64,000 nucleotides of DNA from Prochlorococcus sp. AG-409-O23 (GTDB lineage: Bacteria > Cyanobacteriota > Cyanobacteriia > PCC-6307 > Cyanobiaceae): NCBI GenBank assembly GCA_003215355.1, contig QCKL01000003.1:1-64000 (forward strand), written 5' to 3'. Under the pieces are notes generated by a model. The model was not told where the DNA came from. It worked only from the letters and a program-made list of their open reading frames with translations, and searched no databases. This document shows positions 41,096 through 50,655 of the stretch, piece after piece (the first letter of the stretch is position 1; every line of letters starts with the position of its first letter). The position numbers and the translations under genes are program-made.

Positions 41096-41425
41096 ATGGC
41101 CCAGCTTCACGATCTTCGCCTTCGTCTCCTCGTTCAGCAGGAAAGCGAAAATATCGCAAACTCTCAGCCCTCTGACTTGGATCTTTCAGTCGTTCAGGCT
41201 CGTTGTTTGTGTTGGTTAGCTCTATTGGCTGAGGCCCATGAAGATCAGGCGAGCGATGCAGAGCGTCGAGGTGATACTGAACAAGCGATGGGGTGGTTTG
41301 CAGATTCGATGAGACTTCGGGATGTCATTCAAGTCGTCACAACTATTGAAATCCCGTTGCCAGATAGTACTGAGCCTGAGCCAGATTTGGATAGTTTTTC
41401 TGATGGTCCACCATTAGCGGCATAG
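41096..41425 (+). CDS. Hypothetical helical protein
   Basis: 109 residues. Helical first two-thirds (LHDLRLRLLVQQESENI, ARCLCWLALLAEAHEDQASDAERRGDTEQA, WFADSMRLRDVIQVVT), then an acidic proline-containing tail (LPDSTEPEPDLDSFSD). The pattern looks somewhat like a single TPR-like helix pair. No membrane segment or catalytic motif. ATG at 41096, followed 37 bp later by another small gene on the same strand. I do not recognise it. Confidence 0.7.
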   Translation: MAQLHDLRLRLLVQQESENIANSQPSDLDLSVVQARCLCWLALLAEAHEDQASDAERRGDTEQAMGWFADSMRLRDVIQVVTTIEIPLPDSTEPEPDLDSFSDGPPLAA

Positions 41426-41462
41426 GAGATGGCATGATGGAATTTGAGCTGGAGGGACTGCG

Positions 41463-41921
41463 GTGCCTGAAGAGCCCTGTCAATGCCCTGACTGTCAAAG
41501 GTTCTATAGGGAGCATGACCGTTTAATTCGAGAATGCCCTACTCTTCGTCAGCAGCAAGAACTTAATTGGGCGGCTCTTCAGTCGTTCCGAACACTGTCC
41601 GGGAGGGTTTTAGAAGATCTTCAGAAACAACATGGCCACAAAGGGAATGAAGTTACGCCACCTCAAGTTTCACCAACTGGGGTAGTTGAAGAGCCTAGTG
41701 ATGCTCTCCAGCAGGCAATTGCTGATCTAGAGAACATTAATGCCCATCTTTTTTCTATAGAAGTATTAATGGAACGGATCTTTGATGTCCGGGTTCCAGA
41801 GGCTATTGAGAAGAAATTCATCGAACTGGCTGGTGAGTTGGCGCCTGATCCGCTTAATGCAGATCGATTAAGACTGAATCGCCTTCTTCATCAGACTCCT
41901 GATCTCCCTGACCGCTCGTAG
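41463..41921 (+). CDS. Hypothetical protein with N-terminal cysteine cluster
   Basis: 152 residues, GTG start at 41463. The N-terminus holds CQCPDCQRFYREHDRLIREC (cysteines at 6, 8, 11 and 25), which could bind zinc, although the last ligand is distant. Helical middle (LRQQQELNWAALQSFRTLSG), a variable linker, then a helical C-terminal half (ALQQAIADLENINAHLFSIEVLMERIFDVRVPEAIE). Convergent with glgP, 10 bp apart. Function unknown. Confidence 0.7.
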   Translation: MPEEPCQCPDCQRFYREHDRLIRECPTLRQQQELNWAALQSFRTLSGRVLEDLQKQHGHKGNEVTPPQVSPTGVVEEPSDALQQAIADLENINAHLFSIEVLMERIFDVRVPEAIEKKFIELAGELAPDPLNADRLRLNRLLHQTPDLPDRS

Positions 41922-41931
41922 CTTTATTGCT

Positions 41932-44454
41932 TTAGCGGACATCGCAAGTTATTTCCACTGGAAGCGGCTTTACTTTCCAGATTTCATCGCAGTATTCACG
42001 TATGGATCTATCTGATGAAAAGAAACCGGATCTAGCAGTATTCATGAGTGACATTCGATTCCATTCTCTTCGGTCAGTCCAGGCACGGCTGACGTTGTCC
42101 TGAGCTCTTAAATAGTCGGCAAAATCAGCCATCACGAAAAATGGATCATTTCCAGTGAGATTGTTTAGTAATGGGCGGAAAAGTTCACCATCTCCATTGC
42201 TGAAATGCCCAAGCTCAACTAAGCGCAAAGCTTCTGTCAATTCAGGTAAGGCTTGGATGTATTCCTTGGGTCTATATCCGTTGCTCCTCAACTCCATGAT
42301 TTCCGATTCGGTTTTGCCAAAAAGAAAGAAGTTCTCTTCTCCTACTCGCTCACGAATTTCAACGTTTGCTCCATCGAGGGTCCCGATAGTAAGGGCTCCA
42401 TTCATTGCGAACTTCATATTGCCTGTCCCAGAAGCTTCTTTCCCAGCAGTTGAGATCTGTTCTGAAAGATCGGTTGCTGGATAAACCTGTTCTCCAAGCT
42501 TCACGTTGTAGTCAGGTAAGAAAACAACTCTTAGCCGCCCATCCATATCTGGATCAGCATTGACCATTTCTGCAATTCCATTTATGAAGCGAATCATTAG
42601 CTTCGCCATGTAATAACCAGGAGCTGCTTTGCCTCCAAATATCACTGTTCGGGGAGCCATTCCTTGAGCTTGACCATTCTTAATTCTTAGATATTGAGTA
42701 ATTACTTGTAATGCATTGAGGTGTTGACGTTTGTATTGGTGAATTCGCTTGACTTGTACATCAAACATGCTTGAAGGATCAACTAGCACTCCTGTCTGTC
42801 GATGTATATAGCCTGCAAGTTTACGCTTGCCAGACAACTTTGTTGCCCCAAATTGATCTAGGAAATTATTGTCTTTTTCAAGTCGTTCTAAGTTCACAAG
42901 TGACTCCATATTCGTTATCCAATCAGGCCCAACTTCTTTATCTAATAAGTTGGATAACTCTGGGTTTGCTAGTGCTACCCAGCGACGTGGGGTTACGCCG
43001 TTGGTGACGTTAGTAAATTTGTCTGGCCAGAGCTCGGCAAATTCAGGAAGAAGTTGACGTTTAATAAGATCGGAATGTAGTGCTGCTACTCCATTAATAT
43101 GATGAGCCCCAATAGTCGCTAGATGAGCCATCCTGATGGCTTTTCCATTCTCTTCGTCAATTATTGATAATTTTCTGAGGATTAAATCGTTACCCGGATA
43201 CTTAAGCCTCACTTGCTGAAGAAATCGTCGATTGATTTCATATATCAACTCTAAATGTCGGGGTAAAAGGCTGGCAAAGAGTGAAAGATCCCATTTCTCA
43301 AGAGCTTCAGGTAGCAAAGTGTGATTTGTATATGCGACTGAGCGTGTAGTTATCTCCCATGCTTTATCCCAAGAGAAGTGATGAATATCAATAAGGAGTC
43401 GCATGAGTTCAGCGACTGCAATGGCAGGGTGTGTGTCGTTAAGTTGGACAGTCCAATGAGATGAAAAGTCTTTTACAGGGATCCCTCGCTTTTCGAGACT
43501 GCGCAACATATCTTGCAGTGAGCAACTGACGAAGAAATGTTGTTGTTTCAGCCTGAGGCGACGACCCTCGTCGGTCCCATCATTTGGATAAAGAACTTTA
43601 GAGAGAGTCTCGGAACCAACTTTTTCTTCTACTGCTCCGTAATAATCGCCGATATTGAAGGCATAAAAATCAAAGCTTTCAGTTGCGTCTGCTCTCCAAA
43701 GCCTTAGGCGGTCGCAACTATTGACTCGATAGCCAAGTACTGGCACATCGTGGGGAATCCCAATTGCATGTTCTCCAGGGATCCAGCGAGAGTGATAGTT
43801 GCCTTCATCGTCAATGTAGTTCTCTGTTCGACCACCAAAGCCCACAAAGCAAGCTTCATCAGGTTGAGGTAGCTCCCAAGGCCAACCACCTTTGAGCCAC
43901 TTATCTGTTACCTCGATCTGCCAGCCATCTCTGATTAGTTGGTTGAAAATTCCAAACTCGTATCGAATTCCATAGCCTGTTGCGGGTACCTGCAAAGTAG
44001 CTAGCGATTCCATATAGCAGGCGGCCAGGCGGCCTAGACCTCCATTGCCTAGCCCTGGCTCTTCTTCAACTTCAAGAATGTCACCGAGTGTCTCAATCCC
44101 AAAGCGTTTGAGTGCTTCCTCGGCTTCTTTTTGAATGCCAAGGTTTAGCAGATTGCTATTTAATTGAGGGCCAATTAGGAATTCAGCTGATAAGTAGGCA
44201 ACTGTTTTTTGTGGTCTAGCTCTTATTGCTTCTTGACTTGCCAAGTATCTAGTCATAAGTCGATCCCTTACTGCATAGCTAAGAGCCATGTAGAGATCAT
44301 GCAGGCTTGCAGTTGGGGCCAGCTTTCCAAGGGTGAAGAACAGGTGTTCTGTCATCCCATCGAAAACTGCATCAGCATCTATTCCTGCTCGTTCAGGGTC
44401 CGCATAGCAGCCAGGAGTGGGCAGACGCAGATCTAGGGGCTGGGAACTGCTCAT
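41932..44454 (-). CDS. glgP: Glycogen phosphorylase
   Basis: 840 residues; releases glucose-1-phosphate from glycogen, the carbon store used at night. Marks: EEEPGLGNGGLGRLAACYMESLA (about residues 113-135), ATGYGIRYEFGIFNQ, LNDTHPAIAVAELMRLL, NGVTPRRWVALANP, the PLP-binding region around KRIHQYKRQHLN and VIFGGKAAPGYYMAK, and STAGKEASGTGNMKFAMNGALTIGTLDGANVE. The length is the family norm. Upstream there are 284 bp before the divergent antiporter gene. Confidence 0.98.
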   Translation of the reverse strand: MSSSQPLDLRLPTPGCYADPERAGIDADAVFDGMTEHLFFTLGKLAPTASLHDLYMALSYAVRDRLMTRYLASQEAIRARPQKTVAYLSAEFLIGPQLNSNLLNLGIQKEAEEALKRFGIETLGDILEVEEEPGLGNGGLGRLAACYMESLATLQVPATGYGIRYEFGIFNQLIRDGWQIEVTDKWLKGGWPWELPQPDEACFVGFGGRTENYIDDEGNYHSRWIPGEHAIGIPHDVPVLGYRVNSCDRLRLWRADATESFDFYAFNIGDYYGAVEEKVGSETLSKVLYPNDGTDEGRRLRLKQQHFFVSCSLQDMLRSLEKRGIPVKDFSSHWTVQLNDTHPAIAVAELMRLLIDIHHFSWDKAWEITTRSVAYTNHTLLPEALEKWDLSLFASLLPRHLELIYEINRRFLQQVRLKYPGNDLILRKLSIIDEENGKAIRMAHLATIGAHHINGVAALHSDLIKRQLLPEFAELWPDKFTNVTNGVTPRRWVALANPELSNLLDKEVGPDWITNMESLVNLERLEKDNNFLDQFGATKLSGKRKLAGYIHRQTGVLVDPSSMFDVQVKRIHQYKRQHLNALQVITQYLRIKNGQAQGMAPRTVIFGGKAAPGYYMAKLMIRFINGIAEMVNADPDMDGRLRVVFLPDYNVKLGEQVYPATDLSEQISTAGKEASGTGNMKFAMNGALTIGTLDGANVEIRERVGEENFFLFGKTESEIMELRSNGYRPKEYIQALPELTEALRLVELGHFSNGDGELFRPLLNNLTGNDPFFVMADFADYLRAQDNVSRAWTDRREWNRMSLMNTARSGFFSSDRSIREYCDEIWKVKPLPVEITCDVR

Positions 44455-44738
44455 GAAGGCCTTTTGGGTTCGTGTTGAGAGGGAGGACCCTTTCTCCTAA
44501 GAGGTGATTGGAGAGAGGGAATTGCTGTTAAGGGTTGAGAAGTCCTTGAGCAATCTCAATAATTGATCTCAAAGGAGATATCGATGGACGGTAGCTGTTG
44601 TTTTCATAAGAGATGCTTAGTGACTTCAGATCAACACCTTGCCTAGTCCAATTTCTCTGAACACAAAGAAATTTGAATTGAGGATGCCTTCATCATTTAT
44701 GTTTCAAGCAAGAGAATTAACAAAAGGGCTTGTTTTTT

Positions 44739-46106
44739 ATGTCGCCGATGCTGTCAATACTCAGTACCCATGAGGTTGAGGTTGCTGAAACCCTGATAGG
44801 GGTGATTAATTTCTTGTTGATTTTCGTGGCCGCTAGAACTTTGGCAGAGGTTTTAGTTCGACTTCGTTTGCCAACAATTGTTGGGGAATTACTTGCAGGA
44901 GTGCTTATTGGGGCTTCGGGCCTTCATCTATTGCTGCCTCCTTCTACTAGTGCTCAGTTGAATGAAGGTTTTGTTAGTGCCATCAGCTATTTGGCTTCAG
45001 TACCTCCTGAAGCGGTACCTGATCTTTATTTTGAGACTTTCCCCTCGTTGCAGGCTGTTGCAACATTGGGGTTGTATGCGTTGCTCTTTCTTACTGGCTT
45101 AGAGAGCGAGTTGGAAGAGTTGGTGGCTGTAGGAGTGCAAGCTTTCACAGTCGCAATGGCAGGGGTAATACTTCCTTTTGCATTAGGCACGCTGGGGTTG
45201 ATGTTGATATTCCATGTCGATTTAATACCTGCGGTTTTTGCAGGCGCGTCAATGACCGCTACAAGTATTGGCATCACGGCAAGCGTTTTTGGTGAATTGG
45301 GCTACCTCAAAACTCGAGAGGGGCAGATAGTGATTGGTGCGGCGGTACTTGATGACATCCTCGGGATTGTAATTTTGGCTGTGGTTGTAGCACTCGCTTC
45401 AGGCGGAGCACTGGAGATAGCCCCGATAGTGAAACTTGTTTTGGCTGCAACTGTATTTGTAATAGGAGCTATCGCACTTAGTAGAACTGCTGCACCAGCT
45501 TTTGATTGGCTCCTCGAGAGGCTGAAGGCCCCAGGTGCAGTTGTTGTGGCTTCTTTTGTAATACTTGTCTTGAGTTGTTTTGTTGCGACTGCCATTGGAC
45601 TTGAAGCTGCTTTAGGAGCATTTGCAGCTGGGCTGATTCTGAGTAGCTCTAAGAACAACCATGCCATTCAGCAGTCTGTACTTCCGCTTGTCTCATTGTT
45701 CGCAACAATTTTCTTTGTGCTGGTTGGAGCAGGTATGGATCTTTCAGTAATTAATCCACTAGACCCCTCTAGTCGCTCTGCACTTGTTGTGGCTGGATTT
45801 CTGCTTGTTGTTGCAATCCTTGGAAAGATTGCTGCCGGCTGGTCTTTCATGATTGATAAGCCCACCGATCGTTTGGTTGTTGGACTAGGAATGATGCCCC
45901 GTGGTGAAGTGGGTCTAATTTTTCTTGGCTTAGGAACAAGTGCTGGCTTGCTTACCCCTTCACTGGAGGCAGCAATTTTGTTGATGGTTATCGGGACCAC
46001 TTTCCTTGCACCAGTTCTGCTTAGAGTTGTCCTAAAAGATAAAACCCCTGGTGGCGGGAATTCCATCCCCGATGAGGTGGCTGCTAATCCAGTTGGGCTG
46101 GTATAG
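44739..46106 (+). CDS. CPA2-family cation/proton antiporter
   Basis: 455 residues from ATG 44739 (MSPMLSILSTHEVEV), after an in-frame TTG at 44730. About 12 membrane helices. Marks: RLPTIVGELLAGVLIGASGL in the first helices, LFLTGLESELEELVAVG, FAGASMTATSIGITASVFGELG and AAVLDDILGIVILAVVVAL (the ion-binding helix), GLEAALGAFAAGLILSSS, MMPRGEVGLIFLGLGTSAGLL. These fit Na+(K+)/H+ exchangers of the KefB/NapA type. No C-terminal TrkA domain is present. Ion preference is not predictable by eye. Confidence 0.92.
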   Translation: MSPMLSILSTHEVEVAETLIGVINFLLIFVAARTLAEVLVRLRLPTIVGELLAGVLIGASGLHLLLPPSTSAQLNEGFVSAISYLASVPPEAVPDLYFETFPSLQAVATLGLYALLFLTGLESELEELVAVGVQAFTVAMAGVILPFALGTLGLMLIFHVDLIPAVFAGASMTATSIGITASVFGELGYLKTREGQIVIGAAVLDDILGIVILAVVVALASGGALEIAPIVKLVLAATVFVIGAIALSRTAAPAFDWLLERLKAPGAVVVASFVILVLSCFVATAIGLEAALGAFAAGLILSSSKNNHAIQQSVLPLVSLFATIFFVLVGAGMDLSVINPLDPSSRSALVVAGFLLVVAILGKIAAGWSFMIDKPTDRLVVGLGMMPRGEVGLIFLGLGTSAGLLTPSLEAAILLMVIGTTFLAPVLLRVVLKDKTPGGGNSIPDEVAANPVGLV

Positions 46107-46236
46107 ATGTTTCGTTTTTTTGGGGGGGCTCATGCTTATCTGAAAGAAGAGATAACTTTTTGAGCAATCTTTGATCAGCAGTTTTATATATAGATGATTA
46201 GCATCTTCTCTCTCTTTATCTTGCGCCTCAGTTTTG

Positions 46237-47151
46237 ATGTCTGATTCAGCTGCAGCGCCTAATGCTCCCTGGAGCTATCTAGGTCATGACGTTTTTAGCG
46301 TTAGTAGTCGCCCTCTTGATCATGATGATGGTCAAATTAATAGCAAGGGCCCAGCTCTGCTTTTAGTACATGGCTTTGGAGCCTCAACGGATCATTGGCG
46401 GTTCAATATCCCAGTTATTTCTCGTACTCATGAGGTGCATGCCTTGGATCTGCTTGGTTTTGGTCGAAGTGCCAAACCATCGGATTTAAATTATGGAGGG
46501 GAGCTTTGGCGCAAACAGTTGGTCGCTTATGTAAATGAACGTATCGGCCGCCCTACTGTTTTAGTTGGTAATTCCTTAGGAGGTTATGCAGCTTTAGCTG
46601 CTGGTGCAGATCTTGGTAAAGATGCTGCTGGGGTTGTTTTGCTTAATGCAGCAGGTTATTTCAGTGATTCGACTAAGAGGACTACTACAAAGGGTTTGTT
46701 GGCGAGCATTCGACAGAAAATTGGGGGTCCTTTAAGAGACCCTTTTCATCAGAGACTAATTTTTGAGTATTTGAGGAACCCTTTCATTATTCGGAGAACT
46801 CTCAATCAGGTTTATATAGATAGCACCAATGTTGATGATGCTTTAGTGGATGCCATTAGAAGACCATCCTTAGATCAAGGGGCTTTTGGGGTTTTTCGAA
46901 GTGTTTTTAGTGGAAATGGGCGTCTTCATGGTCAGCCTTTAGATGAGCTTTTCGCTGAGTTAGACGCACCATTGCTTTTGCTATGGGGCAACCTTGACCC
47001 TTGGATGAATGCTGTAGGAAAACGTGCAAGTTTTAAGCGTTATGCACCTGCTAACACAACTGAGGTCGTCTTAAATGCAGGGCATTGCCCCCATGATGAA
47101 ATACCAGATCAAGTGAACTCGCATCTATTGGAGTGGTTGCAAGCTTCCTGA
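46237..47151 (+). CDS. Alpha/beta hydrolase fold protein
   Basis: 304 residues from ATG 46237. Marks: LLLVHGFGASTDHWRFNIPV, ALDLLGFGRSAKP, nucleophile VLVGNSLGGYAALAAG (serine near residue 114), acid LWGNLDPWMN, and histidine LNAGHCPHDEIPDQVN. It resembles the hydrolase at 9812-10738 along its length; the two are paralogues. No lipase lid or signal peptide is visible. Substrate unknown. It lies 59 bp before the epimerase-like gene on the same strand. Confidence 0.88.
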   Translation: MSDSAAAPNAPWSYLGHDVFSVSSRPLDHDDGQINSKGPALLLVHGFGASTDHWRFNIPVISRTHEVHALDLLGFGRSAKPSDLNYGGELWRKQLVAYVNERIGRPTVLVGNSLGGYAALAAGADLGKDAAGVVLLNAAGYFSDSTKRTTTKGLLASIRQKIGGPLRDPFHQRLIFEYLRNPFIIRRTLNQVYIDSTNVDDALVDAIRRPSLDQGAFGVFRSVFSGNGRLHGQPLDELFAELDAPLLLLWGNLDPWMNAVGKRASFKRYAPANTTEVVLNAGHCPHDEIPDQVNSHLLEWLQAS

Positions 47152-47210
47152 TTTATTTGACTGCAGTTATTTATATCTAATCACAAGAAGATTGATTTCA
47201 CGTTGTAACT

Positions 47211-48068
47211 ATGGCCAGCACACTTATTCAGAGATCCAGCCCTTACCCACATTGGGAATTCATTCAGCAGTCCACTGGGGATCGTTTACGAATAGTGCCT
47301 GATCGAGGTGGCCTTGTCAGCGAGTGGCTTTGTAATGGTAGAGAAATGCTTTATCTAGATAAGTTGCGATTTGCAGACTTGTCAAAAAGTGTTCGAGGTG
47401 GAATCCCGATTTTGTTCCCAATTTGCGGGAACTTACCATCGGATTTGCTGAGATTAGATATTGGACAATTTAGATTAAAGCAGCATGGATTTGCAAGAGA
47501 TTCGCGATGGAAATTGGACTTGTTAGATGATCATTCTGGTGTCCTTCTTAGCCTTAGGGAGACTGCAACCACTCTGCAACTTTTCCCTTTTTATTTTCTA
47601 TTAGAGATGGTTGTTAGACCACTTATGAATGAACTTTATATCCAAATTATTATCCATAATAATGGCCATGAGAGTATGCCATATAGCTTTGGGCTTCATC
47701 CTTATTTTCTCGTAAAAGATCTCTCTAGAGCTCGTATTGAAGGCTTGCCTCAAACTTGCTTTGACCATTTGAAAATGGTGGAAGTTTCCACATCTTCCGA
47801 ATTAGCTTGTTTAGAAAAGGGAGTCGACTTCCTTTCGAATCCATCGGGTCCAGTAACTCTTTTTGATGAGGTAGATGGGACTCGCCTTGCTCTTCATCAA
47901 AAAGAGCCGCTTAACCCAACTGTTGTTTGGACTGATCCTCCTAGGCAGATGGTTTGCTTGGAACCATGGACAGCTCCAAGGAATTCATTATTGACTGGCA
48001 TTAGAAAACTCATGCTTAAGGCAGGGGAGAAGCAAATTCTTCAATGTAGTTTTAAAGTCGATAATTAA
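47211..48068 (+). CDS. Aldose 1-epimerase (mutarotase)-like protein
   Basis: 285 residues with the galactose mutarotase beta-sandwich pattern: RIVPDRGGLVSEWLCNGREMLYLD, GGIPILFPICGNLP, KQHGFARDSRWKL, SMPYSFGLHPYFLV (active-site histidine of the HPYF motif), VVWTDPPRQMVCLEPWTAPRNSL. This arrangement resembles glucose-6-phosphate 1-epimerase (YeaD) relatives as much as true aldose mutarotases. Its stop overlaps the glcE stop by 4 bp. Confidence 0.87.
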   Translation: MASTLIQRSSPYPHWEFIQQSTGDRLRIVPDRGGLVSEWLCNGREMLYLDKLRFADLSKSVRGGIPILFPICGNLPSDLLRLDIGQFRLKQHGFARDSRWKLDLLDDHSGVLLSLRETATTLQLFPFYFLLEMVVRPLMNELYIQIIIHNNGHESMPYSFGLHPYFLVKDLSRARIEGLPQTCFDHLKMVEVSTSSELACLEKGVDFLSNPSGPVTLFDEVDGTRLALHQKEPLNPTVVWTDPPRQMVCLEPWTAPRNSLLTGIRKLMLKAGEKQILQCSFKVDN

Positions 48069-49285
48069 CCACGAATTCCAGGCAGTCTTCCTAGTGCCAG
48101 TTGTCCTTTGGGATCAAATTGTGACTTGACGGCTTCAATAAGTGGTTTTGAATTTGCGTCGAACCAAGCAGGCAATCTTTTCAATGTTGTAGTTGGCTGA
48201 TTGAGCAGAGTTAATTGGCCATTAAGCTCGATCACCCTCTTGCGAAGATTGTCAATTTTTCTTGTGCAGTCTTCTTGTATTGAATTAGCATTTTCATGCC
48301 ACACATCTCCTACTCCAATTCCTGCGCTAAGTCGCCAATCGCAATAAGGCATTGATATAGCCTCTTCACTTTTTATTAGATTGAAAATTTGTGCTGGTGG
48401 GAGGCTCACACGCATCAACCAATATTCTTTATGTAATATATCTTCAGGCCATTTAGGAGATTTGAGAGGATTTTGTAATCCATTATCAATGCTAACTAAG
48501 TTATGCTTTCCAGCAAGAATCTCAATAATTTTCAATTGATCATTTATCGCTTGCGTATTAATACTTGCTAGCCCAATTTCTAAATTCCATTTATTCGCTG
48601 GATTGCAGACCCAATCAAAGAATTCTGGTGAGAGACTTGTTTTAATTATTTCAGATCTAAATGTTTCCATATCTTGGAGAGAGCCTTCAATAGCTAGAAA
48701 ACGATGGAATTTTCTTATTGGTTGTGTTCTTAGAGTTAGTTGGGTTATAAGTCCAAGACTCCCCCAACTTCCACATAGAAGTCGCATGAGGTCATATCCA
48801 GCTACGTTCTTCACGACCTTGCCCCCAGCATTTGCAGATATCCCGTCACTGCGAATTAATCCAATACCAATCAACTGATCTCTTATTCCCATATATCTCT
48901 GTCGCAAACTGCCAGAAAGACCTCTTGCAATTAAGCCTCCAATAGTCCCAGTACTTGAGGCCTGTGTGTTTGGTTGACTGCCCCAAGGCCAATCGATTGG
49001 GAGCCATTGTTTGTGTTCTGCTAGAGCTGATTGAAGATCTGATAAGGGCATACCCGCTTCAACAGTGATAGTTAAATCATCGACAGCGTGATCAATTATT
49101 CGATTGAGGTTCCTAACACTTATAGATTTAGAGGTAGATAGGACTTCAGGCCCCCAATTGATTCGACTTCCTAGGCCGCTTGGCAGCCAATGAGTCCCTT
49201 GATCATGGAGGCCTTTGACTAGCTCTGTGAGGTCTAGCTTTGTATGCGGTGCCTCCGCAGATGTTATTTGGGATGGAGTTTCCAA
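48065..49285 (-). CDS. glcE: Glycolate oxidase FAD-binding subunit GlcE
   Basis: 406 residues. FAD-binding type 4 domain: WLPSGLGSRINWG near the N-terminus, ITVEAGMPLSDLQSALAEHKQWLPIDWPWG, STGTIGGLIARGLSGSLRQRYMGIRDQLIGI, GGKVVKNVAGYDLMRLLCGSWGSLGLITQL. GlcE is the smaller flavoprotein-like partner that works with GlcD and GlcF to oxidise photorespiratory glycolate to glyoxylate. GlcD is not in this window. It is divergent from the sugar kinase gene, with only 14 bp between the two start codons. Confidence 0.92.
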   Translation of the reverse strand: METPSQITSAEAPHTKLDLTELVKGLHDQGTHWLPSGLGSRINWGPEVLSTSKSISVRNLNRIIDHAVDDLTITVEAGMPLSDLQSALAEHKQWLPIDWPWGSQPNTQASSTGTIGGLIARGLSGSLRQRYMGIRDQLIGIGLIRSDGISANAGGKVVKNVAGYDLMRLLCGSWGSLGLITQLTLRTQPIRKFHRFLAIEGSLQDMETFRSEIIKTSLSPEFFDWVCNPANKWNLEIGLASINTQAINDQLKIIEILAGKHNLVSIDNGLQNPLKSPKWPEDILHKEYWLMRVSLPPAQIFNLIKSEEAISMPYCDWRLSAGIGVGDVWHENANSIQEDCTRKIDNLRKRVIELNGQLTLLNQPTTTLKRLPAWFDANSKPLIEAVKSQFDPKGQLALGRLPGIRG

Positions 49286-49299
49286 GACACGATTGCGCT

Positions 49300-50655
49300 A
49301 TGAAGATTGTGGTTCTTGATGACGACCCGACGGGCTCCCAGACGGTAAATGGTTGCTTGTTGATGCTTAGTTGGGAGGTCAATCTGCTCAGGCAGGGATT
49401 GAAGAATCCATCCCCACTTCTTTTTATTTTGGCGAATACCCGGGCTTTGATGCCTGTTGAAGCTGCGAGGAGAACTCGTGAAATATGCATTGCCTTGGGC
49501 AAGGCAATGCAAGCTGAAGGGATTAAACCTGGGGAGCTTCAGATTGTTAGCCGTGGTGATTCCACGCTTAGAGGGCATGGAGTTCTTGAGCCACACGTGA
49601 TCTCAGATGCATTGGGACCTTTTTCGGCGACCTTGCATGTTCCAGCTTTTTTTGAGGGGGGGCGCACCACTGTCAATGGCATTCATTTATTGAATGGAGT
49701 ACCTGTTCACAAAACTGCTTTTGCAAAAGATCGTTTGTTTTCTTACACCACAAGTGATCTGGCTGAATGGCTTGAAATAAAGAGTGGAGGATTGATTACT
49801 CAAGAAAAGGTAAAAAGAATTTCTATTGCACAACTTGACTTGGCGGCTAATAGCAGTTCAGGGATGAGAACTCTGGAGGTTTGGCTGAGAGATTTAAAAA
49901 ATAATGAAAATGTTGTTGTAGATGCTGAATGTTTTGAGCAATTGTCTGCTCTGGGAAAGGTAGTTAGAAATTTGGCTGGTGAAAAAAGATTCTTATTTCG
50001 ATGTGCAGCAAGCATGCTGAATGGCTTGACAGCTGTGAAATCTAGCTTGATGAATGTGAATGATTTAGCGACCTTGCGACGTCGTGATCAACATGGTCGG
50101 GCATTGCCTGGGATGGTAATGGTTGGCTCACATGTTCCACTTGCCGATGAACAGCTGCGCTGCTTATTAACTCAACCCAATTGCAAGGGGGTTGAGTTGA
50201 AGGCATCTGAGCTGGCTCGGGGGATTGATGCTGGGTTTCATGATTGGCTTCTGACTGATCTCGAAAAACTATGCCTTGATGAAATGTTTGAGATCTTGGC
50301 AAGTGGATTGACTCCAGTGCTCTATAGCAGTCGAGGTGAGTTGTTGTTCTCATCTACAAAAGATCGCCTGAACTTTGGGATGCATTTATCCAAGTTGATG
50401 GCACGTCTTGCATATGCTTTATCTCCAAAGTTGGGTTACTTAATTAGCAAAGGCGGGATTACAACCCACACACTTTTGCAGGAGGGTTTTGGTGTAGAAG
50501 TAGTGAAGTTGGAAGGTCAAATCTTGCCTGGCTTATCTGTTGTAATACCCTCTTCTAAAAGGTGTTCTAAAGATCTTCCTATTGTTACCTTCCCTGGCAA
50601 TTTGGGAGATGTTGAATCTTTATTAGAGGCTTGGCGGCTTATGGAGTCCTGCTGA
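49300..50655 (+). CDS. Four-carbon acid sugar kinase family protein
   Basis: 451 residues from ATG 49300 (MKIVVLDDDPTGSQTVNGC). The DDDPTG start, FILANTRALMPVEAA, IVSRGDSTLRGHGVLEPHV and the C-terminal GYLISKGGITTHTLLQEGFGVEVVKLEGQILPGLSVV are those of the OtnK/DtnK (former DUF1537) kinases. These phosphorylate D-erythronate, D-threonate or similar four-carbon acids. No partner dehydrogenase, epimerase or aldolase of those pathways is nearby. Instead it sits between glcE and glcF on the other strand and overlaps the glcF 3' end by 33 bp. The substrate here is unknown. Confidence 0.9.
   Translation: MKIVVLDDDPTGSQTVNGCLLMLSWEVNLLRQGLKNPSPLLFILANTRALMPVEAARRTREICIALGKAMQAEGIKPGELQIVSRGDSTLRGHGVLEPHVISDALGPFSATLHVPAFFEGGRTTVNGIHLLNGVPVHKTAFAKDRLFSYTTSDLAEWLEIKSGGLITQEKVKRISIAQLDLAANSSSGMRTLEVWLRDLKNNENVVVDAECFEQLSALGKVVRNLAGEKRFLFRCAASMLNGLTAVKSSLMNVNDLATLRRRDQHGRALPGMVMVGSHVPLADEQLRCLLTQPNCKGVELKASELARGIDAGFHDWLLTDLEKLCLDEMFEILASGLTPVLYSSRGELLFSSTKDRLNFGMHLSKLMARLAYALSPKLGYLISKGGITTHTLLQEGFGVEVVKLEGQILPGLSVVIPSSKRCSKDLPIVTFPGNLGDVESLLEAWRLMESC

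Noticed and set aside
44584..44646. 20-codon ORF after an AAAGGAGAT-like site in the glgP-antiporter spacer
   Set aside because: Too short to support; the purine-rich site could be chance. The rest of 44455-44738 shows nothing identifiable.
45302..46066. Two long antisense ORFs across the antiporter gene
   Set aside because: They are frame shadows of a hydrophobic membrane protein; the composition (Ser/Pro/Ala/Thr-rich) is typical of antisense reading.
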